Assembly (NCBI RefSeq): GCF_014655955.1 | Contig: NZ_BNBO01000051.1 | Location: 1-64,000, forward strand | DNA length: 64,000 nucleotides | Origin: Kitasatospora indigofera | GTDB taxonomy: Bacteria; Actinomycetota; Actinomycetes; Streptomycetales; Streptomycetaceae | Direction of reading: 5' to 3' | Shown: positions 26,741 through 34,109 of the stretch, piece by piece | Layout of the letters: every line of letters starts with the position of its first letter | Position numbering within the stretch: position 1 is the first letter of the stretch | Translations under genes and position numbers: made by a program | The notes under the pieces: generated by a model | What the model was told of the DNA's origin: nothing | What the model saw: the letters and a program-made list of their open reading frames with translations, nothing else | The model's database searches: none

Positions 26741-27238
26741 TCAGCCGGCCGGGCTCGCCTCCTCCTCGAACAGCCACCGCCCGCCCGGGCGGGCCGGCCG
26801 GGCGGTGACCACCCGCAGGACGGTCCGCTCCTCGTCCGGCTCGACCAGCACCACGCCGCGGGCGTGCAGTTCGTGGAGGCCGGCCCGGACGTCCTCGGCC
26901 CTGCCGGCGGGTGCCCCGAGCAGGCCGGCCAGCTCCGCCACCGGCAGGCCGACGGTGCCGCCGGCCCGGCGCAGCAGCAGTTCGCCCTCGTCCACCGCCA
27001 GGTCCAGCCAGAGCGCCTGCACCGGAACCTGGGGCCCGTACACCGGGCGGAGCCTGGCCAGGCGCCGCATCATGCCGACGGCCCCCGGGGTGATCAGCGG
27101 GTCGGCGGCGGCCTTGTCGGGGCTCATCCCGGGCGCGACCGTGATCCACTCCTCGTAGCCGGGCGGCCGGAGCTCCCGCAGCGAGTACTCGGCCGCGGCC
27201 CGCTCCCGGCGCGGCTTGCCGGTCTTCCTGCGTCCCAT
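26741..27238 (-). CDS. Conserved-looking hypothetical protein
   Basis: An ATG at 27238 preceded by GAGAGGA gives 165 residues (MGRRKTGKPRRERAAAEYSL...). The N-terminus is basic. The middle has LRPPGYEEWITVAPGM and ITPGAVGMMRRLARLRPVYG. The C-terminal half resembles a small winged-helix-like fold (LPVAELAGLLG, then VRAGLHELHARGVVLVEPD). No signal or membrane segment is visible and no function is recognised. It converges with 26181-26702, 38 nt apart. Confidence 0.65.
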   Translation of the reverse strand: MGRRKTGKPRRERAAAEYSLRELRPPGYEEWITVAPGMSPDKAAADPLITPGAVGMMRRLARLRPVYGPQVPVQALWLDLAVDEGELLLRRAGGTVGLPVAELAGLLGAPAGRAEDVRAGLHELHARGVVLVEPDEERTVLRVVTARPARPGGRWLFEEEASPAG

Positions 27239-27483
27239 CCCGGGTGTCCTCTCGGCTCGTGCCCTGGCGGGCCTGCCCATTGAACACCCTCCGGATCCGG
27301 CCGCTCCCCCAGGGTCACGATTGGGGGCTCCCGGAGCCCCGGCGCGCGCCGGTGGGAACGATCGTGGGTGTACGACTCAGCCCTGCGGGTGATCATGAGG
27401 GCCGAACGGCCCTGAACGGGATTTCCGCAGGTTGCGCCTGGACACGCTGGTTGCCATCCGGCCCCGCCCACGAAAGGCACCCG

Positions 27484-27636
27484 ATGGTCACCCTGTTCCT
27501 GCTCACCGCCCCGCTGCTGCTCGCCGTCGTCCTGGCCGGGTCCGGCCGCGGCCATCGGCGGGCCCGCCCGCCGGTGTACCGCCGACATAGCCGGGGCGCG
27601 GCCCGGCACGCGGCCCGGCGCCGGATCGAGGCCTGA
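27484..27636 (+). CDS. Small single-pass membrane peptide (50 aa)
   Basis: An ATG after GAAAGG opens a 50-codon frame. Residues 2-18 are hydrophobic (VTLFLLTAPLLLAVVLA) and the rest is Arg/His-rich. The N-out or N-in orientation is unknown. No family is recognised. The good ribosome site and the sharp hydrophobic-to-basic split support translation. A hairpin at 27780-27814 lies downstream. Confidence 0.45.
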   Translation: MVTLFLLTAPLLLAVVLAGSGRGHRRARPPVYRRHSRGAARHAARRRIEA

Positions 27637-27779
27637 CCCAGCCGCTTCCCCCTCCGGGTGAGGTCGTGGCAGGCCACTCCTGAAGAAAGTTTCGGCCGGC
27701 CGGGTTTGCTCCCGGGAATCCGGGTCAGACGTCTGGTCGGGACGGCTCGTACACTCCCCCCGGGCGGGCCGCCCGCAGC

Positions 27780-27814
27780 GCAGCCCCGGACCTACCCCCC
27801 AGGTCCGGGGCTGC
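27780..27814. terminator. Terminator hairpin between the small membrane ORF and the oxidoreductase
   Basis: A perfect 14-bp stem (27780-27793 with 27801-27814) with a 7-nt loop, between converging genes ending at 27636 and 27930. It can serve both. Confidence 0.75.
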
Positions 27815-27929
27815 TGCACGCCCGCCGCCGGCCACGGCCGGCCGGTCCGTCCCCGCCCGGCGGCGCGCCCCGGGCGTCCCCCCGTCCGGGCCGGTCCGGA
27901 TCCTGCCACCGGCCGGGATCCGTGCCCGG

Positions 27930-28871
27930 TCAGGACGCGTCGACGGTGATGACGATCTTGCCGCGGGTGTGCTTGCCGGCGAAGTCGGCCACCGCGTCGA
28001 CGGCTCGGTCGAACGGGTAGCGGGCGCCCAGCTCGACCCGCAGCCGGCCGTCCGCCGCGCGGTGGGCGAGGTCCTCCAGGTCGCCGGGCGCCGGGTCGAA
28101 GGAGCCGATGTAGACCGGCGTCACCTCGCGCTCCAGCTCGGCCGGGCCGAACAGCGGGGAGACCAGCCGCCCGCCGGGCCGGGCGGCCTGCGCGGTGGCG
28201 GCCAGGCCCTCGCCCCGGTTGACCAGGTCCAGCACCACGTCGACGCCGCCGGGCACCAGCCGCAGGGTCTGCTCCACCACGTCCCCGGCGCGGTGGTCGA
28301 CGGTGTCGGCGGCGCCGAGCCCCCGGACGTACCCGGCGTCGTCCGCCGAGGCGGTGGCGATCACCCGGGCCCCGAGGGCGGTGGCGAGCTGGACGGCGTA
28401 CAGGCCGATGCCGCCGGTGGCGCCGATCACCAGCAGGCTCTCGTCCGCGCCCAGGCCGACCGCGCGGAGCAGGCAGACCGCCGTCATGCCGGACTCCGGG
28501 ATCGCCGCGCCGTGCTCGGCGTCCAGGCCGGCGGGCCGCCGGGCGAGCCGCGGGCCGACCGTCGCCACGGTGTACTCGGCCACCGTGCCGCCGGAGGGGA
28601 CGAAGGCGAGCACCTGGTCGCCGGGCGCGTATCCGGCGGCGTCGGGGCCGACCTCGGTCACCGTGCCGGCCACGTCCATCCCCACCACATGGGGGTGGTC
28701 GACCGGGTAGAAGTCCTTCATCGCGCCGGTGATCAGGGCGAGGTCGAGCGGATTGAGCGCCGCCGCGGAGACCTTGACCAGGACCTGGCCGGGGCCGGCG
28801 GCGGGCTTCGGCCGGTCGGCCAGGGAGATCCGGTCGAGCGGCTGGTACTCGGTCGAGACGAGGGCCTTCAT
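27930..28871 (-). CDS. Medium-chain NADP-dependent oxidoreductase (quinone-oxidoreductase-like)
   Basis: The 313-residue protein starts at an ATG after AGGAG. The GroES-like N-terminal half contains ALNPLDLALITG and HVVGMDVAGTVTEVG. The Rossmann half has VIGATGGIGLYAVQLATALGARVIATAS, the NADPH-binding loop. The zinc-binding residues of alcohol dehydrogenases are absent, so it belongs with the zinc-free quinone/enone reductases. Electrophile detoxification is the usual role. It is a single gene. Confidence 0.9.
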   Translation of the reverse strand: MKALVSTEYQPLDRISLADRPKPAAGPGQVLVKVSAAALNPLDLALITGAMKDFYPVDHPHVVGMDVAGTVTEVGPDAAGYAPGDQVLAFVPSGGTVAEYTVATVGPRLARRPAGLDAEHGAAIPESGMTAVCLLRAVGLGADESLLVIGATGGIGLYAVQLATALGARVIATASADDAGYVRGLGAADTVDHRAGDVVEQTLRLVPGGVDVVLDLVNRGEGLAATAQAARPGGRLVSPLFGPAELEREVTPVYIGSFDPAPGDLEDLAHRAADGRLRVELGARYPFDRAVDAVADFAGKHTRGKIVITVDAS

Positions 28872-29037
28872 GGCTGGCTCCTGACGGGGTGCGGGGGGAA
28901 GGGCCGGGCGGCCGCCACCGGCCTGTTGCCCGTACCTTTCTATGCCGCCGGCAGGGCCGGGACCCGGCGGGGAGCGGGGCGCGCCGCCGAATGGGGCACG
29001 GGGCCGCGCCCCGGCCCCCGCCGTCGCAGGGCCGGGC

Positions 29038-29958
29038 TCAGCCCGCGAAGTTCAGCGCGTAGAGCCTCCGGACGTCCGGCTCGGTCACGAAGTCCATCGG
29101 GACGGTGCCGAGCACCGCCGGGCCACCGCTCCGGCCGGCGGCGGAGGCGTAGCCGGCCACCCGGGGGTTGATCACGTCGGCGGCCGTGTGCGGCCAGAGC
29201 CCCCAGCCCGAACTCGACGTGAAGGTGAGGAAGAGCCGCTGCGGGTCGCCGGCGGCCCGGGCGGCGTCCAGGTGGGCGGTTACCTCGGGCCACTTGCGGG
29301 AGTCGAGTTCGAAGACGGTGCCGATCTGGTAGTCGTCCTCGATGTCCGTCAGCGGGCCGCCCCAGCGGATCCCCGGCAGGGCGGGGTGGTCGGCCAGCAG
29401 CACCACCCGGCCGCGGACCTCGTCGAGCCGGGGGACACCGTCCTCCGTCCGGAGGAGTCCGGGCCAACGGTCCCGGTAGCCGGCGAAGATCGCCCCGAAC
29501 TCGGCGTCGGAGGCGGTCGAGTACTCCTGCCGGACGCGCATCAGCAGGGTCTCGCGCGGGTGCGCGGCGAGGAAGGCCCGGCAGGCGTTGAGCACGTCGC
29601 CGAAGAAGACCTGCTGGAACACCGGGCCGTGGTGGATCGCGAAGACGCCGTTGACCACCCGGCATCGGATGTCCAGGAACCGCACACCTGCGCTGAGTTG
29701 GGCGGCCAGCGGGAGCGTCTGGGTCTCGGTGAGGGCGCCGCCGTGGAGCGAGCAGGTGTCGTGCGTGCCGGGGACGGTCAGCCGCGCCAGCGGGGTCTGC
29801 CCGTCGAGGGCGCCCATCCAGTCCGCGCCGCCGGGCAGTGCGCCGGCGGCGGCCGCGGCGGTGCCCGGGCCGAGGCCCGCCAGCAGTCCCGCCGTGCCGG
29901 TGGCGAGCGCTCCGCGCGTGAAGACGCGCCTGGTCATCGTGCGGTCGGTCGGACTCAC
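29038..29958 (-). CDS. Tat-exported bacterial-type PI-PLC (phosphatidylinositol diacylglycerol-lyase)
   Basis: The 306-residue protein starts at a GTG preceded by GGAGG. Its N-terminus has a Tat motif (TRRVFTRG) and an Ala/Gly hydrophobic region. The PI-PLC X-like barrel shows WMGALDG, LTVPGTHDTCS (first catalytic His), FLDIRCRVVNGVFAIHHG (second His and Asp/Arg) and RETLLMRVRQEYS. This is the metal-independent bacterial PI-PLC pattern and clearly differs from the calcium-type enzyme at 13554-14612. It should cleave phosphatidylinositol or GPI-like substrates outside the cell. Confidence 0.88.
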   Translation of the reverse strand: MSPTDRTMTRRVFTRGALATGTAGLLAGLGPGTAAAAAGALPGGADWMGALDGQTPLARLTVPGTHDTCSLHGGALTETQTLPLAAQLSAGVRFLDIRCRVVNGVFAIHHGPVFQQVFFGDVLNACRAFLAAHPRETLLMRVRQEYSTASDAEFGAIFAGYRDRWPGLLRTEDGVPRLDEVRGRVVLLADHPALPGIRWGGPLTDIEDDYQIGTVFELDSRKWPEVTAHLDAARAAGDPQRLFLTFTSSSGWGLWPHTAADVINPRVAGYASAAGRSGGPAVLGTVPMDFVTEPDVRRLYALNFAG

Positions 29959-30380
29959 GGGCCACTACCTCCGGAGACGGTGGATTGTGGCATGGACATT
30001 ATCGGTGGGGCGGGGCGTGCGGATAGACCCGTGCAGGAGGACGGAGGGTGGGGCGGGATGCCGGGCGGCGGGTGGGGCGCAGCCGGCGGGCGCCCGGCGC
30101 GGCTGCGGCCCGGGCGGCCGCCGGCCCTGGGTCCGGCCCGGGCCGGCCTCCGCCGCTACCGGCGGGTAGCTCCGGGCGGGTTCGAAGCCCTGCCCGGCGT
30201 GGCGCGGCGGCAGATGATGCCGGGTCCGCCGGGAGCCGCGATGATCGGAGCAGCCGCCGGGTCGGACCGGCGGCCCCGACGCGCCGGCGCCCAGCCGGCC
30301 GGGCCGGGAATCGGGCCGTGGCGACGGGCCGGGGCAGCCGCCCGCTCCCGCCGGCCGCGCCGCGCGAGGAGGACCTCCGC
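29959..30380. other. Intergenic region between divergent PI-PLC and DUF2252 genes
   Basis: No gene is supported in these 422 nt. An AT-richer patch at 29984-30006 (ATTGTGGCATGGACATTATC) is the likely promoter area. The rest is very GC-rich with short inverted repeats. Confidence 0.4.
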
Positions 30381-31889
30381 ATGACCACTGCACGGGCCAA
30401 GAGCGCCGCGAAGAAGCCCGCCAAGACCGCGGCCAAGGGGCCGGCCAGGACCGCCGCGAAGAAGCCGGCGCCGGCGGCTCCCTCACCCGAACGGACCCTT
30501 ACCCCCGAGGAGCGGGTGGCCCGCGGCAGAGCCGCCCGGGCGGCCTCGCCCCGCTCGGGTCACGGCCTGTTCGAGCCGCCGCCGGACCGCGAGGACCCGG
30601 TGGACATCCTGGAGCGGCAGTCGGCCGAGCGGGTGCCCGAACTGATCCCGATCCGCTACGGCCGGATGACCGAATCCCCGTTCCGCTTCTACCGGGGCGC
30701 CGCCGCTATCATGGCCGCCGACCTGGGCGGCACCCCCGACTCCCGGCTGCGCGCCCAACTCTGCGGGGACGCTCACCTGTTGAACTTCCGGTTGATGGCC
30801 TCGCCGGAGCGCCACCTGATCTTCGACATCAACGACTTCGACGAGACCCTGCCGGGCCCGTGGGAGTGGGACGTCAAGCGGCTGGCGACCAGCCTGGTGA
30901 TCGCCGGCCGGGCGAACGACTTCAGCGACAAGGAGCGCGCCAAGATCGTGCGCGCCGCCGTCGGCTCCTACCGGGAGCGGATGCACATGTTCGCCGGGAT
31001 GCGCCGGATCGACATCTGGTACGCCCAGGCCGACGTGGACCGGCTGCGCGAACTGGCCGCCGGACGGCTGGAGAAGGCCGGGCGCAAGAACCTGGAGAAG
31101 GCCGTGGCGAAGGCCCACGGCCGGGACAGCCTCCAGGCGTACGACCGGCTGACCGACCTGGTCGGCGGCCGGCGCCGGATCGCCCCGGACCCGCCGCTGC
31201 TGGTACCGGTGGGCGACCTGCTGGCGGGTGTCGAGCGGGACGCGCTGATGAGCGAGCTGGGCCGCATGGTCGAGAGCTACTCCCGCAGCCTCTCGTCCGA
31301 CCGCAGGCACCTGCTCCAGCAGTACCGGCTGGTGGACGCGGCCCGCAAGGTGGTCGGCGTCGGCAGCGTCGGCACCCGCTGCTGGATCATCCTGATGCTC
31401 GGCCGGGACGACGAGGACCCGCTGTTCCTGCAGGCCAAGGAGGCGGGGCCGTCCGTGCTGGCCCCCTACGTGGGCGCGAGCGAGTACGACAACCAGGGCG
31501 AGCGGGTGGCCTCGGGGCAGCGGCTGATGCAGGCCGCCAGCGACATCTTCCTCGGCTGGGAGCGGACCACCGGCATCGACGGCCGGCAACGTGACTTCTA
31601 CGTACGCCAGTTGCGTGACTGGAAGGGCATCGCGAAACCCGAACTGATGCCGCCGGGCGGTCTCCAGGCCTTCGGCGAACTGTGCGGTGGCACCCTGGCG
31701 CGCGCCCACGCGCGGTCCGGCGACCCGATCGCGATCGCGGCCTACCTCGGGCAGAGCGACGCCTTCGACCGCGCGCTGGTCGGCTTCGCCGAGAGCTACG
31801 CCGACCAGAACGAGCGCGATTTCCAGGCCCTGGTCGACGCGGTGGCCTCCGGCCGGGTGGTCGCGGAGCGGGAGCCCGAGCAGGACTGA
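30381..31889 (+). CDS. DUF2252 protein with histone-H1-like N-terminal tail
   Basis: An ATG after GAGGAGGA (30366-30373) gives 502 residues. The body (about 45-495) matches DUF2252, an uncharacterised family with remote kinase-like features. Conserved marks include FYRGAAAIMAADLG, CGDAHLLNFR and FDINDFDE, which resemble an H-x-x-N and D-F-D aminoglycoside-kinase-type site. The first 35 residues are a Lys/Ala/Pro repeat (SAAKKPAKTAAKGPARTAAK), like histone H1 and mycobacterial HupB tails. The tail suggests binding to nucleic acid or another polyanion. That is inference. Confidence 0.85.
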   Translation: MTTARAKSAAKKPAKTAAKGPARTAAKKPAPAAPSPERTLTPEERVARGRAARAASPRSGHGLFEPPPDREDPVDILERQSAERVPELIPIRYGRMTESPFRFYRGAAAIMAADLGGTPDSRLRAQLCGDAHLLNFRLMASPERHLIFDINDFDETLPGPWEWDVKRLATSLVIAGRANDFSDKERAKIVRAAVGSYRERMHMFAGMRRIDIWYAQADVDRLRELAAGRLEKAGRKNLEKAVAKAHGRDSLQAYDRLTDLVGGRRRIAPDPPLLVPVGDLLAGVERDALMSELGRMVESYSRSLSSDRRHLLQQYRLVDAARKVVGVGSVGTRCWIILMLGRDDEDPLFLQAKEAGPSVLAPYVGASEYDNQGERVASGQRLMQAASDIFLGWERTTGIDGRQRDFYVRQLRDWKGIAKPELMPPGGLQAFGELCGGTLARAHARSGDPIAIAAYLGQSDAFDRALVGFAESYADQNERDFQALVDAVASGRVVAEREPEQD

Positions 31890-31926
31890 CGGGCCGCCCG
31901 GCGGCGGCCCCCGCCGCCGGGCCGGC

Positions 31927-33687
31927 TCAGTGCGCCGGCACCCGCTGGCTGGCCACCAGCTCCCGGTAGGGCGTGCAGCGCTCCAGCAGGGTGGGGTGGT
32001 CGCCCGCGTCCACCACGGTGCCCCCGGTCAGCATGATCACGTGGTGGGCGTGCTGGACGGTGGAGAGCCGGTGGGCGACCACGATCACCGCCCGGGTGGC
32101 CGCCAGGTCCTGCACGACGGCGCGGAACCGCTGCTCGTTCAGCCCGTCCAACTGGCTGGTCGGCTCGTCCAGCAGGACGATCTCGGCGTCCGAGAGCAGG
32201 GCGCGGGCCAGCGCCATCCGCTGGCGCTGGCCCCCGGACAGGTCCGACTCGCGGCCGAGCGGCGTGTCCAGGCCCTGCGGCAGCCGGGCGATGTCCTCGG
32301 TCAGGCCGACGGCGTCCAGCGCGGCCGCCAGCTCACCGTCACTGGCCCGGGTGGTCCGGCCGAGCTGCAGGTTCTCCCGGGCGGTGGCCTCCAGCAGGGT
32401 GAACGCCTGGTCCACGTAGGCGATCCGGGCGCGCAGCGCGTCCAGCGGCCACTGCCGGGTGTCGTGGCCGAGCACGCTGATCGAGCCGGAGGACGGCCGG
32501 ATGAACCGGTCGATCAGCGAGAGCGTGGTGCTCTTCCCGGCCCCCGAGGGGCCCACCACCGCGGTCAGGCCGGTGCGGGCGGTGCTGAAGGAGATCCCGC
32601 GCAGGGCGGCGTCGCCGGCCCCGGCGTGGGTGTACGACACGGAGCTGAACACCACCGCGGGGGCGCCCGGCAGCGGGACCGGGGCGGTCCGCCCGGCGTC
32701 CTGGGGGTCGCTCTCCGGGGCCAGCGCCAGCAGCTCGTTGCAGCGGTCCCGGGCGGCCAGGCCGGACTGCAGCCGGCCGAAACCGGTCGCCAGCGTGCTG
32801 ACCGAGGGCACCGTCTGCAGGAGGTAGAGCAGGAACGCGGCGAAGGCCGCCACCCCGAGGTCGCCGGCGGCCAGCCGGGCGCCGCCGGTCAGGATCACCG
32901 CGATCATCGCGAGCTGGTTTCCCAGCGTCAGCGCCGCCGGGATCAGCGCGCCGAGGCGGGCCCCCCGCAGCGAGATCGCCCGCAGCCGCTCCGCGTCCGC
33001 CGCCAGCGCCCGGGCGGCCACCGGCTCGGCCCGGTAGGCCTTGATGGTGGTGAGGGCCTCCAGGTCGGCGGTGAAGCGCTGGGCGATCCGCCCGACCGCG
33101 TTCTGCTGACCCGTGACGTTGTCCTTCAGCCGGCGCAGGATCAGCACCACCAGCACGGTCAGCACGGCCAGCGACAGGACGGTGACCAGGGTCAGGACCC
33201 AGTCGATCCAGACCATCACCAGCAGCGTGCAGGTGACGGTCAGCGCCGCCAGCGGCAGCTGGGTGGCGATCTCCACCACCTGGCGCAGGAGCAGGGCGTC
33301 CGAGGTGATCCGGGCGGCGAGGTCGCCGGTGCCCTGCGCGCGGACCACGGCCAGCGGCAGGCGCAGGGCGTGGTCCATGATGCGGATCCGCAGCCGGTAG
33401 GTCATCCGCTCGCCGATCCTGGCCAGCAGGAACCCGGACACCGCCGTGGTGAGGGCGCCGCCGACGGCCGCGACGCACATCATCGCGATGTCGGGGCCCA
33501 ACGACCGGTGGGCGGAGAAGTCGTTGATGATCTTCTGGACGAGCAGCGGCAGCGCGAGGGCCGCCGCGGTGGCGCCCAGTGCGAGCAGCAGGGCGCAGGT
33601 GAGCCGGCCGGGGTCGGTGGTGAGTTCGCGGCGCAGCCGCACCTTGTCCGGCGCGGGGCCGGCGGTGCGAGCGGGCTGGTCGGCCAC
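31927..33687 (-). CDS. ABC exporter of the class III lanthipeptide locus
   Basis: A GTG start after GAGAGG gives 586 residues. Six membrane helices fill about 25-310. The ATPase has Walker A GPSGAGKST, signature LSGGQRQRMALARALL, Walker B IVLLDEPTSQLD and AHRLST. There is no N-terminal C39 peptidase domain, so leader removal needs another protease. It is the last gene of the leftward lanKC-lanA-exporter group and resembles the AmfA/AmfB and RamA/RamB exporters. Known SapB-type loci have two such genes; only one is present here, so it probably acts as a homodimer. Confidence 0.88.
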   Translation of the reverse strand: MADQPARTAGPAPDKVRLRRELTTDPGRLTCALLLALGATAAALALPLLVQKIINDFSAHRSLGPDIAMMCVAAVGGALTTAVSGFLLARIGERMTYRLRIRIMDHALRLPLAVVRAQGTGDLAARITSDALLLRQVVEIATQLPLAALTVTCTLLVMVWIDWVLTLVTVLSLAVLTVLVVLILRRLKDNVTGQQNAVGRIAQRFTADLEALTTIKAYRAEPVAARALAADAERLRAISLRGARLGALIPAALTLGNQLAMIAVILTGGARLAAGDLGVAAFAAFLLYLLQTVPSVSTLATGFGRLQSGLAARDRCNELLALAPESDPQDAGRTAPVPLPGAPAVVFSSVSYTHAGAGDAALRGISFSTARTGLTAVVGPSGAGKSTTLSLIDRFIRPSSGSISVLGHDTRQWPLDALRARIAYVDQAFTLLEATARENLQLGRTTRASDGELAAALDAVGLTEDIARLPQGLDTPLGRESDLSGGQRQRMALARALLSDAEIVLLDEPTSQLDGLNEQRFRAVVQDLAATRAVIVVAHRLSTVQHAHHVIMLTGGTVVDAGDHPTLLERCTPYRELVASQRVPAH

Positions 33688-33801
33688 GGCAAACCTCTCT
33701 GACGGTGCGGTGCGGTGGGGTGCAGTGGTGTGCGGTCCGGTGCGACCGGCCGCCGGACGGCGGACCGGGCCGGAGCGGCGGTGTGCCGCGCCGGCCCGGT
33801 G

Positions 33802-33834
33802 GCCGGCCGGGCCCGTGAAGACGGCCCGGCCGGC
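33802..33834 (-). terminator. Attenuator or partial terminator between lanthipeptide precursor and exporter genes
   Basis: A perfect 12-bp stem (33802-33813 with 33823-33834) with a 9-nt loop, 38 nt beyond the precursor stop and before the exporter start. A hairpin here would raise precursor mRNA relative to exporter mRNA, a common arrangement in lantibiotic operons. Confidence 0.7.
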
Positions 33835-33872
33835 TGCGCCGAGTCACCCGCCCCTGCGGGCGGGCACCCGGT

Positions 33873-34010
33873 TCAGAGGCAGATCAGCGTGCTGACGGTG
33901 CTGGTGCCACAGTTGAGGACGCTCAGCGAACTGGTGCTGGCGAGGGTGTCGTCGATCGGGGCCGCCTCGGTCTCGGGCAGCTCCATGGTCTGGAGGTCGA
34001 GGATCGCCAT
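33873..34010 (-). CDS. lanA: Class III lanthipeptide precursor peptide
   Basis: A 45-codon gene with GAAGGAG ahead of its ATG. The leader contains ILDLQTMELPETE, matching the I/L-L-x-L-Q motif that class III synthetases recognise (SapB precursor: LFDLQSME). The core, TSSLSVLNCGTSTVSTLICL, has two identical S-x-x-S-x-x-x-C units: S27/S30/C34 and S37/S40/C44. This is the labionin or lanthionine ring pattern. It lies 99 nt after the LanKC gene and before the exporter. The predicted product is a two-ring, hydrophobic SapB-like or labyrinthopeptin-like peptide. It could be a morphogen or an antimicrobial. Confidence 0.9.
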   Translation of the reverse strand: MAILDLQTMELPETEAAPIDDTLASTSSLSVLNCGTSTVSTLICL

Positions 34011-34109
34011 GACTGTCTCCTTCATCAAGAGGGTGGATCGCCCGGCCGGCGGCCGGGAGTCGGTGGGGGCGCGTCGGGCGCGCCCTGGGCGTTCGGGCCG
34101 GTGGGCCCG

